From the NCBI RefSeq assembly GCF_006265095.1, contig NZ_VCNK01000023.1, positions 62,001 to 126,000 on the forward strand: a stretch of 64,000 bases of DNA. The letters run 5' to 3'. Origin of the DNA: Phaeobacter sp. B1627. Its GTDB lineage: Bacteria; Pseudomonadota; Alphaproteobacteria; Rhodobacterales; Rhodobacteraceae. Below, piece by piece: positions 48,466 through 56,402 of the stretch. Numbering within the stretch: position 1 is the stretch's first letter; every line of letters begins with the position of its first letter. The position numbers and the translations under genes are program-made. The notes under the pieces are model-generated. The model was not told the origin of the DNA. It did not search any database and worked only from the letters and a program-made list of their open reading frames with translations.

Positions 48466-48480
48466 TTAATGACCGGTTAA
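48466..48480 (-). promoter_or_regulatory. Perfect CtrA-type box (TTAA-N7-TTAA)
   Basis: TTAA at 48466-48469 and 48477-48480 are separated by TGACCGG. Extra TTAA half-sites occur at 48456 and 48502. The centre is about 57 bp before the ATG at 48416. Confidence 0.55.
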
Positions 48481-48555
48481 CGAAATCAGCGGGGCAAATG
48501 GTTAACGCCCCCTTGCGCGGGGCCGGTCGAGGCTACGCCTGTGCCGGTTTTCGCC

Positions 48556-49131
48556 TCAGCTCCCGAGGATCCGGCGCACATAGGTCATTGTTTCCTCAAA
48601 CGGTGGCACACCGCCATATTTGCGCACCGCATCGGGACCAGCATTATAGGCCGCAAGCGCCAGGCGCCAGGAGCCGAACTTGCGGTATTGCTGCGCCAGG
48701 TATTTTGCGCCACCGCGCAGGTTCTCGGCAGGGACCAGCGGGTCGACCCCCAACAGCCGGGCCGTCCCCGGCATCAGCTGCGCCAGCCCCAGAGCGCCCT
48801 TGTGCGACTGGGCGGCGGGGTTCCAATTGCTCTCCTGCTGGACCAGCCGCAGGAACAGATCCTCCGGCACCCCATTGGCGCGGGCTGCGCTGCGGGCGAC
48901 CTCGAGGAATTCACCCCGGTAGCTGCCGCGATAGAGCGGCAGGATATCATCCTGCAGGCTGTCCGGCCTCAGCCGTTCGGAATTCTGGTACTGACTGGCG
49001 GCCCGGGTGTCGAGAAACCGGGTCTGGGCGGCAAACGTCTTGCGCTTGTTTTTGGTCTTGAACAGATCAGAGGCCGCCACGGGGGCAGCGCAGGTCGTCA
49101 AAATCAGGGCAGCAGTGGTTAAGCGTCGCAT
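48556..49131 (-). CDS. SLT-family lytic transglycosylase
   Basis: A 191-residue precursor with a signal peptide ([21 protein letters not shown]). The goose-lysozyme-like catalytic domain spans about residues 75-190: LVQQESNW with the catalytic Glu, [13 protein letters not shown] and [13 protein letters not shown]. It cleaves peptidoglycan with 1,6-anhydro ends. I chose ATG 49131 because it gives a proper signal peptide; an upstream ATG at 49179 adds 16 polar residues. Divergent from ssb. Confidence 0.88.
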   Translation of the reverse strand: MRRLTTAALILTTCAAPVAASDLFKTKNKRKTFAAQTRFLDTRAASQYQNSERLRPDSLQDDILPLYRGSYRGEFLEVARSAARANGVPEDLFLRLVQQESNWNPAAQSHKGALGLAQLMPGTARLLGVDPLVPAENLRGGAKYLAQQYRKFGSWRLALAAYNAGPDAVRKYGGVPPFEETMTYVRRILGS

Positions 49132-49389
49132 CTTGGCAATGGAACCGTCTGTTTCCTCAGGTGCGGGCAATATAGTCATCTCTGAGCGAAAAGAAAGATA
49201 TCCACATCTTCTGACCGCGCCGGGGTGAAATTGCGCCGTTTCCCGCCCTCTCTACCCCCGTCCTGCCCTTTCATCACACCGCAGGGGCGGCTACTGTACC
49301 GGCCAGGCAACGGACGGGATTCGACATCCTGTTCAGGCGACCCGTCGCACACGCTCTCGATATAGAAAGAAACAAAGGACAGGATCCAT

Positions 49390-49950
49390 ATGGCCGGCTC
49401 CCTGAACAAAGTAATGCTCATCGGTAATCTGGGCCGCGACCCGGAAGTCCGCAGTTTCCAGAACGGAGGCAAAGTGTGCAACCTGCGCATCGCCACCTCT
49501 GAGAACTGGAAGGACCGGACCACCGGCGAACGCCGCGAAAAGACAGAATGGCATTCCGTGGCCATCTTCAACGAAGGTCTGGTGCGTGTCGCGGAACAAT
49601 ATCTGCGCAAAGGCTCCAAGGTCTATATCGAAGGCCAGCTGCAGACCCGCAAGTGGCAGGACCAGAGCGGTCAGGACCGCTATTCAACCGAGGTCGTGCT
49701 GCAGGGCTTTGGCTCCACGCTCACCATGCTTGACGGTCGCGGCGAAGGCGGAGGCGGCGGCTTTGGCGGTGGTGGCCAGGGCGGCGGCGGTGACTACGGC
49801 GGCGGCGGTGGCGATTACGGCGGTGGCAACTATGGCGGCGGCGGTCCGTCCGGTGGTGGCTACGGCGGTGGTGGTCAGTCCGGCGGTGGCTTTGGCGGCG
49901 GTCAGGGTGGCCCCTCCCAGAACATCGACGACGACGAAATCCCGTTCTGA
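49390..49950 (+). CDS. ssb: Single-stranded DNA-binding protein
   Basis: A 186-residue SSB. The OB fold covers residues 1-112 ([35 protein letters not shown]). A long Gly-rich linker (about 118-175), encoded by highly repetitive GGC/GGT sequence, leads to the acidic interaction tip DDDEIPF. AAGGACAGG precedes the ATG. Its terminator follows at 50063. Confidence 0.96.
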   Translation: MAGSLNKVMLIGNLGRDPEVRSFQNGGKVCNLRIATSENWKDRTTGERREKTEWHSVAIFNEGLVRVAEQYLRKGSKVYIEGQLQTRKWQDQSGQDRYSTEVVLQGFGSTLTMLDGRGEGGGGGFGGGGQGGGGDYGGGGGDYGGGNYGGGGPSGGGYGGGGQSGGGFGGGQGGPSQNIDDDEIPF

Positions 49951-49959
49951 GAACAGTTT

Positions 49960-50030
49960 CCCGCGAGGCCAGGTTGGCCAGGCGGCCCAAATATCTGCCG
50001 ACCTGAACATCCGCTGACCTGAACATCAGG
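49960..50030. repeat. Short tandem repeats after ssb
   Basis: GGCCAGG-type 9-nt copies (about 49966-49985) and a 16-nt unit with GACCTGAACATC at 50000 and 50016. They lie in the gene-free 49951-50282 interval. Confidence 0.6.
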
Positions 50031-50062
50031 TGGCGCGAAGATCCGGCAGGACAGACAACATC

Positions 50063-50096
50063 AAAGCCCGGCAGCGAAAGCTGACCGGGCTTTTTC
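50063..50096 (+). terminator. Rho-independent terminator after ssb
   Basis: AAAGCCCGG (50063-50071) pairs with CCGGGCTTT (50084-50092), followed by TTTC. It is the only clear terminator in this 332-bp interval. Confidence 0.85.
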
Positions 50097-50109
50097 AATT
50101 TCAGGACGA

Positions 50110-50172
50110 GGTTCGGGACGCGGTTCGGGACGGGGGCCAAGAAGGCGGCCAAAACGGGGGCCAAAACGAGGG
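50110..50172. repeat. 12-nt tandem repeats between ssb and aroB
   Basis: GGTTCGGGACGC and GGTTCGGGACGG (two 12-nt copies) run into GGGGCCAAGAAG-type 12-nt units (three copies: GGCCAAGAA, GGCCAAAAC, GGCCAAAAC cores). Confidence 0.75.
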
Positions 50173-50282
50173 AGGCGCAGTCTTTGCCCCTTCAAACGCC
50201 GCCGGAACCCGCCCCCGCCTGCAGCGGAAACCTGATGCAGATCACGCCTCTGACGCCCGTCCCCGATGCAGGCAGCCGGGGG

Positions 50283-51401
50283 CTAGCCTGCCCTCTGATC
50301 CAGCGCGTCCTGCAAAACCGCCAGAACCGCATCGCCCGGCACGTCTGCCGTCACAAAGGCCGAACCGATGCCGCGCGCAAGGATGAAATTCAACTGCCCG
50401 TCCATCACCTTCTTGTCCTGGCCCATCAGCGCAACCAGATCGGCGGCCGGAGGCAGGTCTCCGGGGATGTCGGACAGATCGGTTTTCATTCCCATCGCCT
50501 TCAGATGCGCCCGCACCCGGCTCGGGTCCTCCTGACTGCACAGGCCCAGCCGCGCCGAGAGTTCAAACGCCAGCGCGCAGCCGATCGCCACCCCTTCGCC
50601 ATGCAACAACCGGTCGCCATAGCCCGTCGCCGCCTCCAGCGCGTGGCAGAATGTATGGCCCAGGTTCAGCAGGGCCCGGTCGCCCTGTTCCGTCTCGTCC
50701 CGCACCACGATGTCAGCTTTCATCTGCACCGACCGCGCCACCGCCTCGGTCCGGAGCGCCAGGTCCCCACCAGCCATCGCAGCCGCATGGGTTTCCAGCC
50801 AGGCAAAGAAATCCGCATCCCCCAGCAGGCCGTATTTCACCACCTCGCCGTAGCCCGCCAGAAAATCCCGGGGCGCAAGCGTGGCGAGGATCGCCGTATC
50901 GGCCAGCACCAGAGAAGGCTGATGAAAGGCCCCGATCAGGTTCTTGCCCTGCGGAGCGTTGATGCCCGTCTTGCCCCCGACCGAACTGTCCACCTGCGAC
51001 AGCAGCGAGGTCGGGATTTGCACAAAGCGCACGCCGCGCCGCAGAACGGCCGCTGCAAAGCCGGCCAGATCGCCGATTACCCCACCGCCCAGGGCGATCA
51101 CGATATCGCCGCGCTCCACCTTGGTCTCCAGCAGCCACTCGACCGCGCGGGTGAACTGGGGCCAGCCCTTGGTGCTCTCGCCCGGCGGCAGCACCAGCGC
51201 ATCCAGCTCGATGCCGTCTTTCGCCAGCCCCGCCCGTAGGTGCTCCAGATGCAGCCCGGCCACCGTCTCATCCGTCAGCACGGCCACTTTCCGCCGCCGC
51301 AGCAGCGGCGCAATGCGGGCACCGGCCTGCCCCACAAGATCCGGGCCAATCACCACATCATAGGCCCGCTCCCCGAGCGCCACATGTACCGTCCGTTCCA
51401 T
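50283..51401 (-). CDS. aroB: 3-dehydroquinate synthase
   Basis: A 372-residue NAD- and zinc-dependent enzyme for the second shikimate-pathway step. It has LGGGVIGDLAGFAAA, PTSLLSQVDSSVGGKTGIN, and the zinc ligands in GYGEVVKYGLL, LNLGHTFCHALE and LLHGEGVAIG. The ATG at 51401 overlaps the aroK stop (TGATG) and has GGAGGAG 6 nt upstream, ruling out the longer open frame. Confidence 0.96.
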   Translation of the reverse strand: MERTVHVALGERAYDVVIGPDLVGQAGARIAPLLRRRKVAVLTDETVAGLHLEHLRAGLAKDGIELDALVLPPGESTKGWPQFTRAVEWLLETKVERGDIVIALGGGVIGDLAGFAAAVLRRGVRFVQIPTSLLSQVDSSVGGKTGINAPQGKNLIGAFHQPSLVLADTAILATLAPRDFLAGYGEVVKYGLLGDADFFAWLETHAAAMAGGDLALRTEAVARSVQMKADIVVRDETEQGDRALLNLGHTFCHALEAATGYGDRLLHGEGVAIGCALAFELSARLGLCSQEDPSRVRAHLKAMGMKTDLSDIPGDLPPAADLVALMGQDKKVMDGQLNFILARGIGSAFVTADVPGDAVLAVLQDALDQRAG

Positions 51402-51994
51402 CACTTCTCCTCCTCCATCACGTCGGGGCGGGCGGCCAGCGCCTCCAGCACCCTGTCCACCATTCTCTCGATCGAGACCACCCCGTCGGACGGCACAACC
51501 AGATCCGCCTGCGCATAGACCGGCACCCGCGCCTGATACAGATCCGCCAGCGTCTGATAGGGATCCGCAGACCGCAGCAAAGGCCGTGAATCGCGGCCCT
51601 TGACCCGTTTCCACAGGACATCGAGATCGGCCTGCAAACAGACCGAAACACCGGCGGCTGACATCACTGCACGGTTGCGCTCGGCCAGAAAGGCACCGCC
51701 CCCGGTCGACAGCACGCCGCATTCCTCCTTCAGGAGCCGGCAGATCACCTGATATTCCTTCTCGCGAAAGAACGGCTCGCCATAGCGGGCAAAGATCTCG
51801 GGGATCGTCATATTCGCGGCCACTTCGATCTCGTGGTCACTGTCGAGAAACGGCACCTGAAGGCGCGCGGCCAAGGCCCGCCCGACGGCTGTTTTCCCGG
51901 CGCCCATCATCCCCACCAGCACAATGGTCTTCTTCAGATGTCCCGGCGCGCAACTTTCTGCCACCGCACCGCTGATTTGGTCTTTTTCGCTCAT
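51401..51994 (-). CDS. aroK: Shikimate kinase
   Basis: A 197-residue P-loop kinase. Walker A is LVGMMGAGKTAVGRALA (about residue 26), the shikimate-binding DSDHEIE and GGGAFL follow, and the lid Arg lies in RDSRPLL. The start at 51994 (MSEKDQ) has a GGAAGA too close for ideal spacing, so the exact start is uncertain. First gene of aroK-aroB; divergent from the 49-residue gene across about 83 bp. Confidence 0.95.
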   Translation of the reverse strand: MSEKDQISGAVAESCAPGHLKKTIVLVGMMGAGKTAVGRALAARLQVPFLDSDHEIEVAANMTIPEIFARYGEPFFREKEYQVICRLLKEECGVLSTGGGAFLAERNRAVMSAAGVSVCLQADLDVLWKRVKGRDSRPLLRSADPYQTLADLYQARVPVYAQADLVVPSDGVVSIERMVDRVLEALAARPDVMEEEK

Positions 51995-52077
51995 TCTTCC
52001 GTGAATGACGTGATATTGCCGAAAAGGCCATATATAAAACTCGTAAAACAGGCAAAGAAGCAGGCACCGGGACACCC

Positions 52078-52227
52078 ATGGCACGTTTGGCAAAATACTT
52101 GGCTTTCCTCATTCTTTTGGCAATTATCGCGCTGGTCGCCTATGCCTATGTCGGCCCCTGGTTCGGCGCTGATTTCTCGGCGCCCGCCGTCGAGGTGCGC
52201 AAGCCCGTGGTGCTCAATGCCGACTAA
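52078..52227 (+). CDS. 49-residue single-pass membrane protein
   Basis: The frame encodes MARLAKYLAFLILLAIIALV followed by AYAYVGPWFGADFSAPAVEV and a short polar tail RKPVVLNAD. One transmembrane helix (about residues 7-25) with a 24-residue outer segment. Its stop overlaps the ATG of the 510-residue secreted protein, so the two are coupled, and xerD follows. GGGACACCC lies upstream. It is probably a real gene because of the coupling and clean topology. Function unknown. Confidence 0.72.
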   Translation: MARLAKYLAFLILLAIIALVAYAYVGPWFGADFSAPAVEVRKPVVLNAD

Positions 52228-53749
52228 ACCCGCAGCCTTGGCCGTTGGCGCATTCCTGCTGACAGCCATCGCCGCAGACGCGCGCGAACCGCTGAGCGCA
52301 ATCGACTGGCTGAACGCGGCGCCCCCCGTGGCCAATATCCCGCAGACCCTGCTGACGGAGCCGCCGGTGGCGCAAACGGCGAATGGCCCGGCCATTACCG
52401 TGACGCCGCTGCAGCGCCTCCTGCCGCCGGTGGGCCTGGTGGCGCAGAACCGCACCGGTCTGCCGATTACCCTGTGGCAAAGCAGCCCGCCGGAGCGGCT
52501 CGCCGAGCTGATCCGCGACGTTCCCGTCAGCGGGTTGCCGGCCATGCAATCGCTCCTGATGACGCTGCTGCTGACCGAGGCCAGACCACCGTTCGATGAC
52601 GACGACCAGGTCCTGCTGGCCCGTCTGGACCGGTTGCGGGAGGCCGGCGCCACCGATCCGGTCCAGGCCCTGGTGCAGGAGGCCGGCCCCACCGGGAATG
52701 CCCAGCGGTTCTCGCGCTGGTTCGATGCAACTCTGCTCAATGGCGACGAGGACCGGAGCTGCGCCGCGCTGACCGCCGATCCCTACCTGATGAGCGACTA
52801 CCGGGCGCGGATTTTCTGTGCCGCCCGGCGCGGGGACTGGCCGACCGCGGCCCTGATGCTCGAAACCGCGCATGCGCTGGACCTGATTTCCAAATCGGAG
52901 CTGGCCTTGCTGGACCGCTTCCTGAACCCCGACATCTACGAAGGCATGCCGCCGCTGCCGCTGCCGAACTCCCCGACGCCGCTCGAATTTCGCCTGTTTG
53001 AGGCGATTGGCGAACCCATGCCCACGGCGCCCTTGCCGCGCGCCTTCGCCAGTGCCGACCTGCGCGACATCGCCGGCTGGAAAGCGCAGCTCGAAGCGGC
53101 CGAACGCCTGACCCGCAGCCGCGCCATGAACCCCAATCAACTGCTCGGCCTCTTTACCGCCCGCCAGCCTGCGGCCTCGGGCGGGGTCTGGGACCGGGTC
53201 GACGCCGTGCAGCGGCTGGACACCGCCCTGACCGCAGGCAGTGCCGAGGCCGTCCGCAAGACGCTGCCCGGTCTGTGGTCTGCCGCCCAACAGGCGGGGC
53301 TCCGGCTGGCCATGGCAGAGCTGTTTGCCCCGCGTCTGGCGACCGTGCCCCTGACCGGACAAGCCGCCCGTATCGCCTGGGAGTTGCGCATGCTGTCGCC
53401 TGAATATGAGCAAGCCGCCGCGACCCCACCGGACCACGCGCAGAAAACGCGGTTTGTCGCAGGCCTCGCACAGGGGCAGCCGGATCCGCAGCTCGCCTCC
53501 TCCGATCTGGAACGCGCCATTGCGCGGGGCTTTGCCCCCGACAGCGAACTGCCTGCAGCGCAACAGCTTCTGCTCGATCAGGGGCGGCTGGGCGAGGCCA
53601 TTCTGGTCACCATGAAAAGCTTCTCTCACGGCGCCGACGGCAATCTCGAAGCCGCCGCTCTGTCGCTCGCCGCGTTCCGTCGGATGGGCCTTGAAGATAC
53701 CGCCCGCCGGGCGGCGCTGCAGCTTGCCCTGCTGGGCCGGGGATCGTGA
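52217..53749 (+). CDS. Secreted helical protein of unknown function upstream of xerD
   Basis: A 510-residue precursor with a signal peptide (MPTKPAALAVGAFLLTAIAADA, cleavage near residue 22). The mature part is almost entirely helical, rich in Ala and Leu, with a repeat-like helical hairpin pattern in 300-500 that could be TPR-like or solenoid. No catalytic motif was seen. The ATG lies inside the end of the 49-residue gene, and the stop overlaps the GTG just before xerD, so three genes form one unit. A periplasmic scaffold role is possible but not shown. Confidence 0.72.
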   Translation: MPTKPAALAVGAFLLTAIAADAREPLSAIDWLNAAPPVANIPQTLLTEPPVAQTANGPAITVTPLQRLLPPVGLVAQNRTGLPITLWQSSPPERLAELIRDVPVSGLPAMQSLLMTLLLTEARPPFDDDDQVLLARLDRLREAGATDPVQALVQEAGPTGNAQRFSRWFDATLLNGDEDRSCAALTADPYLMSDYRARIFCAARRGDWPTAALMLETAHALDLISKSELALLDRFLNPDIYEGMPPLPLPNSPTPLEFRLFEAIGEPMPTAPLPRAFASADLRDIAGWKAQLEAAERLTRSRAMNPNQLLGLFTARQPAASGGVWDRVDAVQRLDTALTAGSAEAVRKTLPGLWSAAQQAGLRLAMAELFAPRLATVPLTGQAARIAWELRMLSPEYEQAAATPPDHAQKTRFVAGLAQGQPDPQLASSDLERAIARGFAPDSELPAAQQLLLDQGRLGEAILVTMKSFSHGADGNLEAAALSLAAFRRMGLEDTARRAALQLALLGRGS

Positions 53750-53751
53750 CC

Positions 53752-54705
53752 ATGCAGGCCCCCGCCAGCGATCACCAATGGATCTCGACCTTTCTCGATG
53801 CCCAGGCCGCCGAATTGGGCGCCGCCCGCAATACGCTGCTGGCCTATGGGCGCGACCTGAAGGATGCCGTCCAGTGGTTCTCCGGCCGCCAGCTCAGCTT
53901 TGCGACCGCGCATCAGGCCGATATTGAATCCTATCTGATTGCCTGCGATGCAGAAGGCCTCAGCCGGGCCACCCGCGCGCGCCGCCTGTCCGCGCTCAAG
54001 CAGATCTACCGCTTCGCCTTTGAAGAAGGCTGGCGACAGGACAATCCTGCCCTGCAGATCAAAGGCCCCGGACGCGCCAAATCCCTGCCCAAAACGCTGG
54101 ATGTGGCCGAGGTTGACCGTCTTCTTGAGGCCGCCCGTCAGGTCGGTCGCAGCCCCTCGGACCGGTTGCGCAATACCTGCATGATGGAGCTTCTCTATGC
54201 CACCGGCATGCGGGTCAGCGAGCTGGTCTCCCTGCCCGCCTCCGCGGCACGTGGCGATCCCAACATGCTGCTGGTCCTCGGCAAGGGCGGCAAGGAGCGG
54301 ATGGTGCCGCTCTCCCCACCCGCACGGGCCGCCCTTGCCGACTGGCTCATTGACCGCGACAAAACCGAGGACGACCGGGAGACGCGGGGCGTCAAACCCT
54401 CCGCCTTCCTGTTTCCCTCCCGCGGCAAGGACGGCCATCTGACCCGCCACCGGTTCTACCTGCTGATCAAGGAACTGGCGATTGCGGGCGGCGTTGCGCC
54501 GGAGAAGGTCACGCCCCACACCCTGCGCCACGCCTTTGCCACGCATCTGCTCGCCAATGGGGCTGATCTGCGGGCCATTCAGGCGCTGCTGGGACATGCC
54601 GATATCGCGACGACAGAAATATACACCCATGTTCTGGACGCCCGGCTGTCGGAACTGGTGCATCGCCACCATCCTCTGGCGCGCAGCGAAGACCCGGAGG
54701 CATAG
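53752..54705 (+). CDS. xerD: Tyrosine recombinase XerD
   Basis: A 317-residue site-specific recombinase that resolves chromosome dimers at dif with XerC. The N-terminal SAM-like DNA-binding domain (1-100) precedes the catalytic domain with Arg in TGMRVSELVSL, Lys in GKGGKERMVPL, HTLRHAFATHL (His, Arg), GHADIATTEIYTHV (His and the nucleophile Tyr). I use ATG 53752; a GTG at 53746 is also in frame. It is a housekeeping enzyme, not a phage integrase. Confidence 0.95.
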   Translation: MQAPASDHQWISTFLDAQAAELGAARNTLLAYGRDLKDAVQWFSGRQLSFATAHQADIESYLIACDAEGLSRATRARRLSALKQIYRFAFEEGWRQDNPALQIKGPGRAKSLPKTLDVAEVDRLLEAARQVGRSPSDRLRNTCMMELLYATGMRVSELVSLPASAARGDPNMLLVLGKGGKERMVPLSPPARAALADWLIDRDKTEDDRETRGVKPSAFLFPSRGKDGHLTRHRFYLLIKELAIAGGVAPEKVTPHTLRHAFATHLLANGADLRAIQALLGHADIATTEIYTHVLDARLSELVHRHHPLARSEDPEA

Positions 54706-54817
54706 GATCACATGCCCCGCAGCGCGCCCGGGCGGCCCATGCTGCGCCAACAGCGCTTGATCCCGTTCCGGCGGACCTTCATAACCCTATAAACACGACG
54801 GCAGTTCAGGACCCCCT

Positions 54818-56131
54818 ATGGACAATATCACCACGGTTTTCGACAGCTCTTTCTGGATCACCACCGGCGGCATCTTTCTTCTGCTGGTGCTCTCGGGGTT
54901 TTTCTCCGGGTCAGAAACAGCCCTGACCGCCGCCTCCCGGGGGAAACTCCGCAGCCAGGCCGACAAAGGATCTCACGGGGCCGAGCGCGCGCTGCAGGTC
55001 ACCGAGGACAGCGAGCGGCTGATCGGCTCCGTGCTGCTGGGCAACAACCTCGTCAATATCCTCGCAGCCTCGCTGGCGACGGCCCTGTTCACCAAGATCT
55101 TTGGCGAAAGCGGCGTGGCGCTGGCCACCATCGTGATGACATTCCTCGTGCTGATCTTTGCCGAGGTCCTGCCAAAGACCTACGCCATCACCAATTCCGA
55201 AAAAGCCGCCGCCGCGGTTGCCCCGGTGATCGGCACGCTGGTCACCATTCTGGCACCTGTCGTCGGCGCGGTGCGCCTGCTGGTGCGCGGTGTCCTGCGG
55301 ATCTTTGGCGTGCAGATCGACCCCGACAGCCACATCATGGCGGTGCGCGAGGAAATCGTCGGCGCCTTGCAGATCGGCCATTCCGAGGGCGTCGTGGAGA
55401 AGGAAGACCGCGACCGTATCCTCGGGGCACTGGATCTGTCCGACAGGTTCGTGGAGGAAATCATGCTCCACCGCTCCAAGATCGAGATGATCGACGCAGG
55501 CTCCGACCCGGAGGCCATTCTGGAGCAATGCCTGACCTCCTCGCACACCCGGCTGCCGGTGTTTCGCGATGATCAGGAGAACATCATCGGCGTTGTCCAT
55601 GCCAAGGATCTGCTGCGAAAAATGTATGCCAAGATCGGGGGGCCGGACGGGGATGCCTCTGCCCTGCGCGATTTCAAGATCACCGAAGTCTGCAAGCCGC
55701 CGTATTTCATTCCCGAAACCACAACACTCGACGACCAGATGCGCCAGTTTCTGCGCGTGCGCACGCATTTTGCCCTTGTGGTGGATGAATATGGCTCGTT
55801 GCAGGGGCTGATCACGCTTGAGGATATCCTCGAAGAAATCGTGGGCGAGATTACCGACGAATTCGATCCGGCAGAACAGAGTTTTGCCCGCAAGACCACG
55901 GACGGCAACTATATCGTAGAGGGGGCGACCACCATTCGTGACATCAATCGCGCGATGGACTGGAACCTGCCCGACCTCGAGGCCAACACCGTCGCAGGTC
56001 TGGTGATTCATGAGGCGCAAATGATCCCTACGGTCGGACAGGTGTTTTCCTTCCACGGCTTCCGCTTCGAGGTCACGGCACGGGACGGCAACAGGGTAAC
56101 AGGCCTGAAAATCCGCCCGCTCGAAGGGTAA
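54818..56131 (+). CDS. CNNM/HlyC-CorC family membrane protein (DUF21-CBS-CorC)
   Basis: A 437-residue protein. The N-terminal DUF21 domain has four membrane segments (to about 180, GFFSGSETALTAASRGKLRS), then two CBS domains (about 205-330, TRLPVFRDDQENIIGVVHAKDL) and a CorC_HlyC domain (about 350-430). Such proteins export Mg2+ or Co2+. It lies alone, 112 bp after xerD. Confidence 0.92.
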   Translation: MDNITTVFDSSFWITTGGIFLLLVLSGFFSGSETALTAASRGKLRSQADKGSHGAERALQVTEDSERLIGSVLLGNNLVNILAASLATALFTKIFGESGVALATIVMTFLVLIFAEVLPKTYAITNSEKAAAAVAPVIGTLVTILAPVVGAVRLLVRGVLRIFGVQIDPDSHIMAVREEIVGALQIGHSEGVVEKEDRDRILGALDLSDRFVEEIMLHRSKIEMIDAGSDPEAILEQCLTSSHTRLPVFRDDQENIIGVVHAKDLLRKMYAKIGGPDGDASALRDFKITEVCKPPYFIPETTTLDDQMRQFLRVRTHFALVVDEYGSLQGLITLEDILEEIVGEITDEFDPAEQSFARKTTDGNYIVEGATTIRDINRAMDWNLPDLEANTVAGLVIHEAQMIPTVGQVFSFHGFRFEVTARDGNRVTGLKIRPLEG

Positions 56132-56171
56132 CCGCCCCCCCTGTTCGTTTTACCGATCCGAAGTGAGGGGT

Positions 56172-56278
56172 TTCGCTTCGGGCTTTGCCCGAAGCGACCG
56201 GCGCCGCGCGCGCGCCCCTGCGGGGCGCGCGCGCGGCGCCATGCCCAACCGGAGGACGGGTCCCCTTTTAAAAGGGGC
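56172..56278. repeat. Cluster of three palindromes
   Basis: Three hairpins follow the CNNM gene: an 11-bp stem with TTT loop (56173-56197, CGCTTCGGGC/GCCCGAAGCG), a perfect 19-bp G+C stem with a 3-nt loop (56200-56240), and CCCCTTTTAAAAGGGG (56263-56278). Together they look like an intergenic palindromic element or an unusual terminator. The interval 56132-56402 has no gene. Confidence 0.85.
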
Positions 56279-56402
56279 ACGGCAAATGGGCGGGAGAATG
56301 CGCGGTAACAGCGCCGACATCAATGGTCGCTTTTTGACTGGACTACTGGGCATAACTGTCCAGAATGCATCCGAACAGGATCCCGACAAGGAGTGATCAG
56401 TC

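Noticed and set aside
53752-54705. XerD gene as a phage or island integrase
   Set aside because: The protein has the housekeeping XerD pattern and core-genome neighbours; no att repeats or phage genes are near.
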